Below, one piece after another: positions 33,283 to 45,432 of a DNA stretch of 64,000 nt. The stretch is from the NCBI GenBank assembly GCA_002261195.1, contig MVBO01000065.1:1-64000 (forward strand), written 5' to 3'. The first letter of the stretch is position 1, and every line of letters starts with the position of its first letter. The notes below the pieces were generated by a model. It was not told where the DNA came from. It saw only the letters and a program-made list of their open reading frames with translations, and searched no databases. The stretch is from Bifiguratus adelaidae (Eukaryota; Mucoromycota; Endogonomycetes; Endogonales). The position numbers and the translations under genes were made by a program.

Positions 33283-34124
33283 ATGGCTGTTACACTAGAG
33301 CCAGACGCTCTGTTGAGTTTTAGACGTAAGTGGGTTGCTAATCTGTGGCATCGCTGACGGCATCAGGTCCTTTTCAACGTCTGGTCAAGGAGAATCTTGT
33401 CATTACCAACACCAATGCCTTTCCTGTGGCATTCAAGGTCAAAACGACAGCTCCAAAGCAGTATTGCGTCCGACCCAATTCAGGGCGCATTGAACCTCAT
33501 GCGAGCTCCGAAGTGCAAGGTAGGGGCTCTTGTACACACTGCTTGGACCTATACTGACAGCCTTATAGTCATTCTTCAACCCATGACACAGGATCCGCCG
33601 GAGGATTTCAAAAGCAAGGACAAGTTTCTGGTACAGAGTGTTCGCATTACGGACAATGTCAGCACGCTAAGTATTCAAGACCTGGTAGGTAGGCCCCAAA
33701 GTCTCCTGTGCCTAGTCTCATGCTAGGGGTCTAGTGGGCTCGTGTGGAGAAGGAAAGCAAGGATCAGATCAGTGAACACAAATTGCGCTGCTTGTTCTTG
33801 CCGGCGGAGGAGGCGGTCAATGGCCCAGTCGAAGAAGAGGAGGACACGCAAGAGATACGGGACAAGTTGAAGGTGGCCAATGAAAAGATTGCGCAATTGC
33901 AATCGTCGATTGACGATTACAAACGACAGTTGGCTCAACAGGAAGGTCTGCGATCACGCAATGCAGAGCCGGTCAATAAGGCACTCAAATATGTGAAACC
34001 GCAAGACGCTGTTCATCAAGTGATGGAGAAGATGAAGCAGCCCAAGGTGCAGGAAGGATACCCTGCTCAAGTGTTGGTTATCGTAGCTATTGTTGTCTTT
34101 TTGATTGCCTATCTGTTCTTTTAA
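33283..34124 (+). CDS. VAP/Scs2 family ER membrane protein (MSP domain)
   Basis: Four exons start at MAVTLEPDALLSF. The MSP domain follows, with LVITNTNAFPVAFKVKTTAP and YCVRPNSGRIEPHASSEV, which includes the FFAT-binding surface. VILQPMTQDP and a segment with FKSKDKFLVQSV come next. A coiled coil (EIRDKLKVANEKIAQLQSSI) leads to a C-terminal tail anchor (VLVIVAIVVFLIAYLFF) at the TAA ending at 34124. VAPs hold lipid-transfer proteins at ER contact sites by binding their FFAT motifs. All introns (about 40-75 bases) have GT-AG ends and restore the frame. It converges on Prp2 with 49 bases between stops. Confidence 0.94.
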
Positions 34125-34173
34125 TTGGCCGAACAGTCGGGCGTGTGTTTATAATACAGGCGGAATATTTACA

Positions 34174-37100
34174 TTATTGCTTGGGTTGTTTGGGCATCTT
34201 TTTGCGATCATCTAGGTTGTCAAGTTCGCTCTGCTTGTAGTAATGGGGGGCCACTGTACAAAGCAAGGCGAAAAAGAAAACGCGGTAAGTGACGGTTGCT
34301 TTTAGAAGCCGTGTGGTACAACTCACCTTCGAGCAACCATTCGGGTTGGATTTGCAAGACTTGCCGCATATACTCCTTGCTCGTCAATACCAGTTCAAAG
34401 TAGAGGCACCATTTTGGCTTCGCTTCCACCATACTACTACTGGGATGAATGTAAACCGTTTGAGCGTGCTTGACGGTGCGATAAGAGTCGCCCGATTTTT
34501 GAAGACGTGCAGAGTTATAAAAAAAGCCCGCGGTGATGGCTTTTTGTATCGGTGTGGTATCGTTGGGATTAGGATTGCTCGTCAGACTGCATTCGACACG
34601 GTCCAACAATGCAACAAGCTGGTCGCGAACATCGCGCGCCTTGCTCATCGTCTTGTATTGGATAAAGTTTTCGTAGCACCATTGCATGGAATAATTGGTA
34701 TCGACCCATTGGTCCCAGATATTGAGCAACATGAGATGATCACCGCCGGGCTTGACGAGATTTTGATGCGCCTTATCAGCGTGGAACTTTTTGTCTTTGG
34801 GTCGGTAAAAGATGGAACTCTGCACACCAAGCATGGCGCAAATCGACACGACTTCTTCTGTGCATTGATACTTTTCGGCAGCGAGGATGGTCTTGCTGAT
34901 CATGGGATCGGCGGGGATTTCGGCCATTCGCCTTCCCATCTTGGTGAGCTCTCCCTTGTCGTTCAAAGCACCCAGGGCGTAGAGTTGTTCCAATGCTCTG
35001 ATCAGTGTCTCGGAGGGTGGTGGATCCATAAAGTCAAAGTTCAACAGGTCATTGATACCCAAACTCTTTAGCAGTAGCACAACCATGCCCAGATTGGTGC
35101 GCTGAATTTCGGGTATCGAATTGGCCTCGAGTTCATTGTTGAAGGCCCATTGCGTGTAGAGCCGGAAACACTTTCCTGGCCCGGTACGACCAGCTCGTCC
35201 AGCACGCTGCATAGCCGAAGCCCGAGAACATGGCGTGACCACCAGGGATTCCATACCTGTGCGTGGATTGTAGCTCTTCTCCTTGGAGAAGCCAGGATCG
35301 ATTACAAAGCTTACACCATCTACCGTGATGCTCGTCTCGGCAATGTTGGTAGCCAGAATGACCTTGCGTGCACCTTCAGGAGTCGGCTCAAAGATCTTTC
35401 CCTGTTGCTCCGACGGCAGATTGGCGTAAATTGGACAGATGATGAGCTCCGCAATCTTGCTTCCCAATGTTCGACACGCTTGCAATAAGCCCTCATTAGC
35501 TGCTTCGATCTCCTCCTGACCTGTCAAGAAGACCAAAATGTCACCTGGGCCCTGAGTGATGTGAATCGTCAAGACTTGAGTGATGGCCGCCCAAAGATAG
35601 TTTGCTTCAGGAGCCTTCGTATAATACACTTCAACAGGATAGGGTCGTCCGGGTATATAAAAAATGGGCGCACCATCAAAATATTCGGCGAATTTGGGTG
35701 CATCCATCGTAGCGCTTGAAATCAATAGCTTGAGATCGGGACGGAAGCGCGCAATATCCTTCACCAGGCCAAACAAAATATCTGTTGACAAGGTTCTCTC
35801 GTGTGCCTCGTCAATGATGAGGCAGCTATATCCTCCCAGGTCGGGCTCGGTCAAAAACTCTCGAAGCAGCATACCATCTGTCATGTATTTAACGATGGTC
35901 TTGTCACTTGTGCAATCTTCGAATCGAATGGAGTAGCCGACCTCGTATCCAAGTTTGACGCCCATTTCCTCCGCTACACGCGCTGCCACCGACATTGCTG
36001 CCACTCGCCTTGGCTGTGTGCAACCAACTTTCAAGCCATTCCGCGTGTAGCCAGCCTCGTGCAGATATTGCGGTAACTGTGTGGTTTTGCCAGAACCAGT
36101 CTCTCCCACAATGACCAAAACTTGGTGTTGCTCGACAGCTTCCAACAACTGCTTGCGGTACTGGTATATAGGTAGCGATTTGCGGACATCCTGAATGCTT
36201 TGCGCTTTGCGTTCCGCAGCGTCAACCTTGGCGAGCATTTCCTCCACCTCGGCGTTTTCCTGCTTGTTCATCGTCGCAGCCAAGACAAAGTCAATCTTTT
36301 GGTCATCGTCAAAGACGTACTCGTATTCATCCTCCTCCTGAACACCGATTGCAGGCTTTCGATACAGCGAATGTGCCATTTGTTCCGACTCCCAGACATC
36401 CTGTTCGGACAGAAATTTTTCGTTCTTTCCTGGACCTGTCCGGTCATTCTCTTCGTATCGCTTGTAGAGCACATCATGTTTGCGTTTCCTATCAATTTTG
36501 CCCTTTTCCGTGATGTAGTCCTCCGGCATAGTATAACCGTCAGTTTTGTCGTCTATGCGAAGCCGTTGTTCTGCGAGTTCGAGTACCTTCTTGTTATACT
36601 CATGTTCACGAATTTCTCGTTTTGAAAGGTTTTCGCCTCGGAAAAGCGCTTCTTCATCCATGACCTTGAAGCGAAGCTTGTCGAGCTGATCCTGCTCACG
36701 CATCTTGAGATACTCTTGTCGCGACCGCTCACGGATTGCCGGTAGAGCTGCTCGTCGTGCATTGATGTCATCTGCGAGATTCCGACGATAGGTGGCATCG
36801 GTCTTGTCAGAAGAGGAGCGATCCTCGATTACCTTCTTTGTACGCTCCTTGTCTTTTTCTTTCAATCGTTTCGCAAATTCATCTCGCTCCTTCATGTCTT
36901 CTTCCTGTTCCCGCTGCTCTCTGAGGTACTCATCCTCCTCCTCTTCTGCTCGTAAGCCGTTCTTGGCTTTGGTGTCATTGTCCTCCTCATCACTCTTTTC
37001 CCATGCGGTGGCATCAAGCTGCTTCTTCTTCAATTTCGCCTTTTTCTCGCTATTGTGCTTCTTCGAGTCCGCTACAATGTCATCGTCGTCACGAAGAATG

Positions 37101-37484
37101 CCATAGGATTGATTTCGCGACGTGAGATTCTTAGTTTCGGCAGCGGCCTTCTTTCGCGCCAATCGATCAGCCTGCAGTGATGCGAAACGAGCAAACAATG
37201 AGAAGCAAGTCATGGAAGCAATGCTATGGGGACACTACCACCCTCCTTACCTTTTCTGCTTTGCCACCGCTTTTTCGAGGCGCTCGGGCAAACAACTCGT
37301 GAGCAAAGTGCTGCGCCTCATTGGTGTTGGGTATATCGGCTGTCTGTAGTTGCGCAAACAATGCATCGGCCGATTTAGCACTGGTGGCTATGCAAAAGGT
37401 CAGCGCATAGAGTTCACAGAGACGACGGAAGACATCCTACGTACCGAGTGCAATCATGTAATCCACCAGGCTGGACTCGGACAT
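34174..37484 (-). CDS. DHX16: DEAH-box spliceosomal ATPase Prp2/DHX16
   Basis: The gene starts at MSESSLVDYMIAL (ATG at 37482-37484). Two short N-terminal introns lead into a long, highly charged region and then the helicase core: GETGSGKTTQLPQYL (motif I), TQPRRVAAMS (Ia), DEAHERTLSTDILFG (II), SSATMDAPKFAEYF (III), FLTGQEEIEAANEGLL (IV), ATNIAETSITVDGV (V) and QRAGRAGRTGPG (VI). The winged-helix and OB domains follow. The last exon encodes APHYYKQSELD and a basic tail ending at 34174. APHYYK plus the basic tail is characteristic of DHX16/Prp2, which remodels the spliceosome before the first step. The length of about 1,060 residues fits the family. Confidence 0.95.
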
Positions 37485-37700
37485 GCCAAACAGCTATTGT
37501 AATCAGGCACAATGGTCAATCCATATGTCTCTTGTTCGTCAAATCCCTTACCTTGAGCGCATGATCCGACACCCATGAGCGCAAGTCCATTGCTCAGAAC
37601 AGGAAGAAACGAAGCGACTAAGTAGAAAGGTGATGACGTCACTCAGTGCAATGGACTGCCAAGTTTCGTTTAGTGTTCACTTCGCACACCTTGGTCTGTC

Positions 37701-40368
37701 ATGAGTCTACTGTGGGGAACATCGCCTGTCAATGAGCTCATTGGTGAGTATTAGAGAGGTATTGTTATGCCACGAGACTATATATGCTTACACTTGCTGT
37801 TGTATCTTGCAGACAAGGCCACCTCGGAACTTCTTCCTGCCAACTCGGAAAACTTGGCACTCAACTTGGAGATATGCGACCAGATTAGAAGCAAGCAGAT
37901 ACCTGCAAAGGAGGCTATGAGAAGTCTTAAACGGCGTATGGAGCACAAGAACCCAAACGTACAGCTGTTGACCTTGGCGGTAAGTAGTGACGGCGTGGCG
38001 AGATTTCGGGATTACGAAAGCTTATGCGTCTGTTGTTTTTAGCTCACCGATACCTGTGTAAAGAATGGAGGCAATCACTTTTTGCTAGAGGTTTCTTCTC
38101 GAGAGTTCATGGACTGTCTATTCGGCGTGTTAAAGCAACCGGTGAGTTTTTCAGGATGTCATGATACCCCGCACAAGTGGATCCGCTGACCGCGTTCGGT
38201 GTAGACTGGTTGTAATCCCGAAGTTCGGAACAATCTTTTGACTCTGATCCAAACCTGGGCGTTGGCCACCAAAGGAAAGCAGGGACTCTCTTACCTTGGT
38301 GATACATATAATTTGCTCAAGGCGGAGGGTAAATAGATTGTGCTTCCGAGACAACGTGTGCTCAATATTGTCTTCTTTTTCATTAGGTTTCTCATTCCCT
38401 CCTCCAACACAAGCAGACGCGATATTGTTGGAAACTGAGGCGGTAAGTCTTTACGCGGCTCAAGCGCCGATTTGCTTAACAACCATGTAGGCACCTGAAT
38501 GGACAGATAGTGATGTCTGTACTCGCTGTCGGACGCCCTTTACGCTCACGAATCGAAAGGTGAGTGGTTGTCGGACTTGCCGCCGTGTTCAAGTCTTATT
38601 CTAACATCGCCTTCCTTCCTAGCATCATTGTCGAAATTGTGGACAAACGTACTGTCAGCAGTGCTCATCGAGAAACATGGCGTTGCCACATTTAGGCATT
38701 AACCAAGAGGTGCGCGTCTGCGATGGATGCTGGATGAAGTTGCGCTTGAAACAAGCGGAGAGAAAGGAGAGTTTCAATGCGCAAAAAGCGGGTATTGCGT
38801 CGGTGAGCTCAGGTGTGCCACCTACAAAGTCGACCACCACCAGTGCTGTTACGAATGATCAATTTGACGATGATTTGAGGAGGGCAATTGAGCTCAGCTT
38901 GAAGGAGGAGGAACAGCGCAAGTCTTCTTATGGTGCTGGGTATGTGGCTCCGACCATCAAACGTGAGGAAACAAATGTCGAAAGCGCACAGGGTCGAAAG
39001 TTGGAAGGCACGGTAAGTATATGTATCCATAGTGCAATTCTCTCAATGACACACTATGGGTCGGCATACAGGATGAGGAAGATGATCCAGATTTGGCTGC
39101 TGCTATTGCAGCTTCTTTGGCGGATATGAAGATTGCAGAAAGTTGCGCTCCTTCCAGTTCGACATATGGTTCATCAAAGCATATGCCACGGCCATCAAAT
39201 CTCTCTGAGGATGAAATTGAACGGATACGGCTCTTCAGCACTTTGATTGAGCGGATGCAAGTGAGCGCAGCTAGTGGCAATGATGTCATTGGAGGCAATC
39301 CACAAGTGGCGGAGCTCTACGAGCGGATAGGATTGATGGGACCAAAGCTTGTTAAGGAGCTGGAGGAGACGAGCCGGAGACATAGTAAGCGGTAATGCAG
39401 CATTGTGTGGATATGACCTGATCTGCTTTAGATACCTTTGTGCAGCTTCATGAAAAGATGATTTCCGCGGTCAAACTATACGATCACCTTCTGGAAGAAC
39501 GTGTTGCATCGGCATCCTCGCCGTCCTACTCTAGAAATACCATGGGTTCCTCAAGCTACATGTATCCGTCACAGCCCACGAGCAGTCCATATGGTGGATA
39601 TCCTGCTGGTGCGGCGACATCACAAAACGTTTCCTCTCCGTACAATTATGGCGATAGAAGAGCCTCACAAAGTCAATCATATCCATCGTATCCGAACACC
39701 TCCCAAGAGTACCCGCCCGTCAACTCGCCGCCTGTACCGCACAATGCCACCGCGTACGCAGGACAGCCCAATGGAACTCCAGGCGCTGCTGCTCCTGGAC
39801 TCTATCCTCAAGTAAATCCATGGGCATCACCTCACCAGAGTTACGCGAATCAGCAGCAATGGCAATCCTATGACCAAGGACAGGCCCATGTTCCAGCAGC
39901 CTCGCCTGGCGTGGCACCACCGTATCCTCCAGAGGCTACCGGTTACGATTGGCAAACGCCTCAACAATCTCAACAACCCGCGTCTGGCTACGAATATACT
40001 CCTTCCCAGTTACCGACCTCTCCGCCACCTCATGCAGCCGGCGCGCCTCAGCAGCAACCCGATCAAGCTTCCTATCCTCCACAATACTACACGCAATCAG
40101 ACTATCCTCCTCAGCCTGCACATATGAACAGTTACCAAGGCCCTAAGGGTTATCCGCAAGAAGGCCAAACGTATCATCATGACACCAACGCGAATGCTTA
40201 CCCGACCAATCATCAGCATCCAGGCTACGGAGGTAGGTGCATTTGAAGTCTTCACGTGGTGTTGAATACAGTAACTGATGAGCTCCATTTCTAGGTCCTC
40301 CGGCACCGGAATCACAAGTCTATAAGCAACCTGCACCCAAGGAAGAGGCACCATTGATTGAGTTCTGA
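37701..40368 (+). CDS. VPS27: Vps27/HRS, ESCRT-0 subunit (VHS, FYVE, two UIMs)
   Basis: The gene has about ten exons. A VHS domain (from [14 protein letters not shown] through [22 protein letters not shown] and WALATKGK) is followed by a FYVE finger with [20 protein letters not shown] and CQQCSSR, including the RKHHCR PI3P-binding motif. Two ubiquitin-interacting motifs ([15 protein letters not shown] and [15 protein letters not shown]) follow. A helical GAT-like segment that pairs with Hse1 comes next ([19 protein letters not shown]). A long Pro/Gln/Tyr-rich tail ends in a clathrin-box-like APLIEF. The domain order is that of Vps27, which captures ubiquitylated cargo on endosomes. The start is the ATG at 37701, 216 bases from the divergent Prp2 start. 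Confidence 0.94.
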
Positions 40369-41028
40369 TGTTGATATTTTATGAAGCCCTAGTAGATGAT
40401 GTTTGTGTTGCGAAACTCTGACATCTGTGCACATGGCCTTGTATGTTCCTGGCAAATGCACTCGTCTCCACCCTTTCTCCCAAATACCGCCGGCCTATGA
40501 TACCCTCTTTCATCCAAATTTGCAATATATGCCGCCTGTTGGGATAAGGCAAGCATAGCTCGACGCTGCTGCGCAATCCTTGTCCCCGCCTCGCACCGTT
40601 GTCGTCCTCGTACGGAATCTAAACTTAGTGGCAGGCTAAGGGCGAATTGACAAGGCGTATGGAGCCATGGAACGTCGACAGAGTTTTCAACGCTATGCAT
40701 AGCACCAACATGTGAGCAACAGTAAGACAAACACACCATGACGGCAAGTGTGCAAGATTCGTCACATTTTGATGTGCGTTTTATTGTTCGTGTGGTCAAT
40801 TGGCTACATTTTTCTCCATATGGGTACCTGTGACGTCTTGTGGCAGTTATTGTTGAGCGTGTAACATTGCTCATGCTACTGCGACTCGTTAGCAAGCGCG
40901 ATGTGCGTAAGCGCATCCACATTTGCTCTCATAATATACTGCAATCATGGCCAGCTAATCCGACCCTCGACAGGTAGGACGGCTTAATTCGTTGCCCGTG
41001 TTCCAAACGACGTGAGACTACTTTGGAC
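40369..41028. other. Intergenic region
   Basis: This lies between Vps27 and the next plus-strand gene. A 177-codon minus frame at 40389-40922 has no recognised domain and looks like chance. The right end should contain the downstream promoter. Confidence 0.35.
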
Positions 41029-42083
41029 ATGAGCGATCAGGCAAACATTTACAAGCGTATTCACCAGCGGATAGAGAACTATCACCTCACGCCACAGGAA
41101 ATCAGGGCGTTGGAAAGTGCGAGGGCTAAACTAAGCTCCTACCGTAAGTTTTTACCTCGCGCCACGTGCCTTGGACTCATTTCGCGTTTCTAGTCTTTCT
41201 CGGCTCGTTGGCTGGACTGGCACTCGGTGTTTCGGTCTGTACGTAACTCTATCGACATCTCGCGGGTCTGTACTAACAGATTCAAAGCCCGTCGACGACG
41301 TTTCACACCGTTTCAGACCTTTATTGTGGCCGGCGGCTCATTTATGGTTGGCGGTCAAATAGGTGTCGTTACGGGAGCCCTGTCGGGGATACGTACCATT
41401 CGCTCGGTGGAAGGTGGCGGTGACAGATTGCTAAACCTTGTCAAGGATGTTCAGTAAGTGTGGATAGTGCCAAACGCGTGTCTCTTACCCTCCTTAGAGC
41501 GGAAGTCCTGGCCGAGAAGGGGTACAAGCGCGACGTGCCCAATGCGCCACCAAGGCGAATGACACCGCTTGAACGACAAGCAACCATCAACCAAGCATCC
41601 GTCAAGCCCCACAAAGACCCCTATGGCAATATTTCTGAGTTTCAAGCAGACGGCGACGTGTTGTCTGGTCCATCCCGAGATGAACTTCGTCTCAGCAAAC
41701 AGTTTGAGGACGACACACCCGATTATCGCCGAGATCCAAATACCAGCAATGGGCCATGGGGCGACGATGCAACGACTCGTGAAGGCGAGAGTAAGGATAG
41801 CAAGAGCAGCAATAGCTGGGCACAAATCAGAGCACAAAATACGGGCACAGAGAAACCGACGTGGAGCAGAATTCGTAACGAAGCGGTCAGTCAACAACGT
41901 GCCAATGAAGATCGACCTCCGGCCGACTGGTCAAGACGCGATGTTGACACCATGAATCATACGAATGATCAATCTGATCAATACATGGACTTTACGGGCA
42001 AAGAAGCAGATATTCCACGAACGCGCGAAGAGTCAGAGAAGCGTGGTCGTCGCACGAATCAATGGGGTGATCCTGTAGAATAG
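41029..42083 (+). CDS. Unrecognised small membrane protein with two helices
   Basis: Exons join as MSDQANIYKRIHQRI...LSSY, then LFLGSLAGLALGVS, a second hydrophobic segment (TFIVAGGSFMVGGQIGVVTG), and a soluble tail ending NQWGDPVE. The two hydrophobic stretches are glycine-rich and separated by a basic loop (KARRRRF), like small inner-mitochondrial or ER proteins. The tail is acidic/polar, about 200 residues, with several Trp-Ser or Asn-rich pieces. The terminal NxxGD motif recalls OCIA-domain proteins, but the rest does not match well enough to name it. Introns near 41143-41193, 41240-41280 and 41455-41497 are needed. Confidence 0.7.
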
Positions 42084-42299
42084 AACACTTTGCGCAGAGA
42101 TGATGAATGATGACTGACGGATTTCCTCTTATGGAATTGCACCTTTCTGCTTTTGAGGTTCCGTCTTTTGCTCTCGCTCGCCTTTTACGCACGTCTTGAG
42201 GGGGTAAACTTGTCATGTCCAGTGGGAAGCGACTCTTGCTATTGTGTTCTGACCTCTTCTAAGATTATTGTACGTAAAAGTGAATGCAGACAAATCCGT

Positions 42300-43289
42300 A
42301 TGGCACCCAGGCCCCGTTTGCTGCCCACGCAGTCGTCCTCTCTCGGTATACGCAAGACCATGGAACGAGACTTTGACCGCATACACCAAACGACCATCAC
42401 ATCATCACGCACCTTGATCACCACCAGTACGCAGCAAAACGATCACTGCACCTTGACGCAAACGTCAACTTCCTTCTTTTCGAGACAAGTTTTGGAAGAA
42501 GGGCGACCTAGAGATACTCAGATCAGCGAACCAAAACGACCTCGTACATGGCTGAACTGGACAAAGTTTGTGGTGTCTTTATATTTCAACAAGGTGAGAC
42601 GGAGCGTACGGTTGTGTATCCCTTGTGAAGCGATTGATTCAAAGATTCTTGTAGATTGCCGTCAATCTCCTCGGTGGGGTGACAGGATGGTCCTGGTGGA
42701 ACAGTATCGATTCAGCAGTAATCCTTGGAGCCCTTCCAACCCCCGTTCTCATCAAACAACTACGATATTCTCATAATCTCCATACAATCATCAATCTTTG
42801 CGCTGAATTTCCCGGATACACGAGTCTTTGCGAGGAGTTGGGCATCTCTCAAGTCTGGCTACCGTGTACCGACTTTATTGTCCCCAATGAGGACATTATT
42901 CGACAGGGTGTAGAGCATATCATGGACATTCGAGATCGACGCGGTGGTTGGGCTGGCGATGTGGGAGGTGTAGCTGGCATCTATGTTCACTGCAAAGGTA
43001 AGTGTGAGCGATAGCGTGCGCCGTACATCGAGCATGCTTTATTCATCATTATCCATTGATCCCATCAGCTGGACGTGGACGGAGCGCTGCCATTGTCCTA
43101 TGTTACCTTTTCCGAACCTACCAACTCACACCCGCCGAAGCACAAACCATTCTCATTCAACGACGTCCTCAAACCGATCCATTCCTCTTTCAATCTGATC
43201 CAGTGCAGAGCTATTGGAAAGAGGTCATGATGGCATTGGAGGCCAGCAAGATATCCCGAGTCCCTTGGACAGGCGCAAAGCCGAAATAG
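42300..43289 (+). CDS. PTPMT1-like dual-specificity phosphatase
   Basis: Three exons. After a roughly 100-residue polar N-terminus, WSWWNSIDSAVILGALP matches the start of the PTPMT1/phosphatidylglycerophosphate phosphatase domain. TIINLCAEFPGY and WLPCTDFIVP follow. The active site HCKAGRGRSA (C-x5-R) is created across the intron near 42997-43070. The ending has PAEAQTILIQRRPQ. PTPMT1 removes phosphate from phosphatidylglycerophosphate in mitochondria during cardiolipin synthesis; plant and fungal relatives of this subgroup can instead act on other phosphoinositides. The N-terminal extension is not clearly a mitochondrial presequence, although it is rich in Arg, Ser and Thr. The next gene starts 146 bases downstream. 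Confidence 0.86.
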
Positions 43290-43434
43290 AGAGGCAATGA
43301 ACCTAAACTGCTTTTCTTCTGCAAGTGGACCTCTTGCGCATGTCTTACCCGTCAATATACCACCATGATAGCGCATCCATGCAACTAAAAAAGAAACCAT
43401 GCAAAACCATTGAAAGTGTTCCAATTTCACTTTG

Positions 43435-44405
43435 ATGGCTGTTCCACCTGCCATCAACGGTGCCATCGTCAATGCGGCACTCCAGTCACCCAATCCGAAC
43501 GCGGTGTCCGTATCCACGTCCCCAGCCAACCTCGAATGTCTGCTCCACGGCATTGTTGTGGGTTCAAGCTTGAAACAAACGCTGGAAGACAAGCTCACGG
43601 GCATCTGTGGAAAGGACTCGCGAGCCGACTTTTGGGAGCATGAAGTCGTCTACAAGCCTACAGGTAAGCTCGCTTGTCTTCGTCTATACTATGCTCACGG
43701 TACCTAGTCGAGACACCACCTGGTCCGAGTCGGAACGACGACGTCTTGCTCCGTTTACGTTCCCAAGTGACACCGGAGATCCAGGACAAGCTAGGTAAAC
43801 GCGTTTGGCAGCTCTGTTTTCTGGGTAACCCCGAAGTACAACGCTGGCGGACCGTCACTGTACGACCAGCGACCTATGTCACCATCCGAGGCGACGCGTT
43901 CAAAGACATGACGACGTTGGGATACTCGTAAGTGGAGAGACGAGTTTCGATGGTGGGAACCTGAAAACGTCGATAGGTATGCCTTTGAAGTGGTGCGACG
44001 AGGCGTTGTGTACGTGTATAGCGACATACTCCGAATTACCGTCGCGCAAATGTTCAAGGTGAGGGAGGGTTTGTGTAGGTATACGCTGGCGATGACTCAG
44101 CCGCTTGGCAGTCCAATAGCAAGTACAATGTGAAGGATGACAACCTGGTATCGGCACTGCCGCCTTTCTCTGATCAGATTGAAGATGATGGAGCAGAGGT
44201 GTATCTGGTGGAAGTCACCACGTCCTGCGTGACGCAAGAAGGGATAGCTAGAATGGCCGAAGTGTTGACGGCCTTCAAAAAGTTGCTGAGCGGGTGAGTG
44301 GTTGAGCAAAGATGAATAGACAGATGTGCTCATGGCTACAGCGTCGTTGAATTGGAAACGGTAGATCATCGTGCCTTGGCCAACAAGGTGCAATATTCCA
44401 CATGA
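43435..44405 (+). CDS. MED18: Mediator subunit 18 (Med18/Srb5)
   Basis: Exons encode MAVPPAINGAIVNAALQSP, LECLLHGIVVGSSLKQTLED, KRVWQLCFLGNPEVQ, YAFEVVRRGVVYVYSDILRITV, SKYNVKDDNLVSALPPF, VYLVEVTTSCVTQEG and the closing VELETVDHRALANKVQYST. LHGIVxxSSL and the FEVVRRGVVYVY core are the family marks. Med18 pairs with Med20 in the Mediator head and contacts RNA polymerase II. Intron choices near 43665, 43931, 44058 and 44293 are frame-exact, including the acceptor that yields SNSKYNV; the alternative acceptor gives a stop. Confidence 0.9.
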
Positions 44406-44635
44406 CAGGTCGGTGATAAAAGGTGTTACGGAATCTCTTGCCATGCTTTTCTACGGCCTTTTGCATCTGAAACGCTTCAGTCTTGCGCACGTGCATGGAT
44501 CTCTTACAGCACAAGCGCGCCCAACAACCTCCAACATCGACATTGCGCACCTGTCTAGTGCAGACGAGTGTATTGAATAACAAAACCAATGATGCTATGA
44601 CTGTATACTGTACATTATGCATAAAAGAATGAACC

Positions 44636-45191
44636 TTACCCATCGTTCTCCACAAACTTGCCCACCAAGAGGTATTTGCCCATGAAATGCTGCTCCCATT
44701 CCCTGAGCGATTCCCATTCATCCGCCGTCAAATCCTCCAGCTTATCAATAGGACCTTCAGGATCCGCTAGCATGTCCTTGTCAAACGAGCCCTTGGCTAA
44801 CCCTCGTGAGGCATCATGTCCAGCAAAGTTGCCATAGGGACCGCCTATCTCGCGCGTGAACTCTTAGTGATACCTACAAGCCGGTGCGCACTCGACACGT
44901 ACCTGGACCATAAAAGTTTCTCCCGCGACTCACGTCATACACGTTTCCACTCACAGCCATCAGAATACGCCCCGTTCCTCCGTCTTGACGGCCATCGTAC
45001 CTCTGCAGGTCCCTGGGTGTGTAGTTTCTGAAGACGGCCGTGTCGGGGTGCATGGCAACAGGTTTCGTTGGCTTTGAACTAGAGAGGAATGAGGAGAGCA
45101 TGTAGGCCAAGAGGGCCACCAGTGCCCAGTTGAGAGGGTTGCTCTTAAACTGTTCGGTCAATGAGGTCTCTTTATCGGTGAGCCATGCCAT
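44636..45191 (-). CDS. DAP1: Dap1/MAPR-type heme-binding membrane protein
   Basis: The start is MAWLTDKETSL (ATG at 45189-45191). It is followed by a single membrane helix (NWALVALLAYMLSSFLSS) and then a cytochrome b5-like MAPR domain: [52 protein letters not shown] (one intron splits it), and LREWEQHFMGKYLLVGK. The Tyr that ligates heme in this family is in the NFYGPGG segment. Dap1/PGRMC1 supports cytochrome P450s such as Erg11 in sterol synthesis in the ER. The intron (near 44860-44925) splits the GG codon pair and restores the frame. The stop is at 44636-44638. Confidence 0.92.
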
Positions 45192-45432
45192 GGTGTCTCT
45201 TCTATAAATGAAGCTGTGATAAAAGCGCTTTTGGCTGGTGCTGGAGCGAATGGTGCGAGGAGAGCAGGAGCAGGGTTGTGAGCACAAGGAGACTGTCGAC
45301 GAGAGAAATCGTTGACATGGACACAGAGAGAGAGCATGTGCGTGTATACAAGAGACAAGATACATCTTACACTTGGATGGGACTCTAACAAGGTATGGCA
45401 ACACACGCAGACATACGGATCTTTTGACACCT

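Noticed and set aside
40389..40922. 177-codon minus frame after Vps27
   Set aside because: Low-complexity and Arg/Cys/Ser-rich composition with no recognisable domain. It looks like a chance frame in an intergenic gap.
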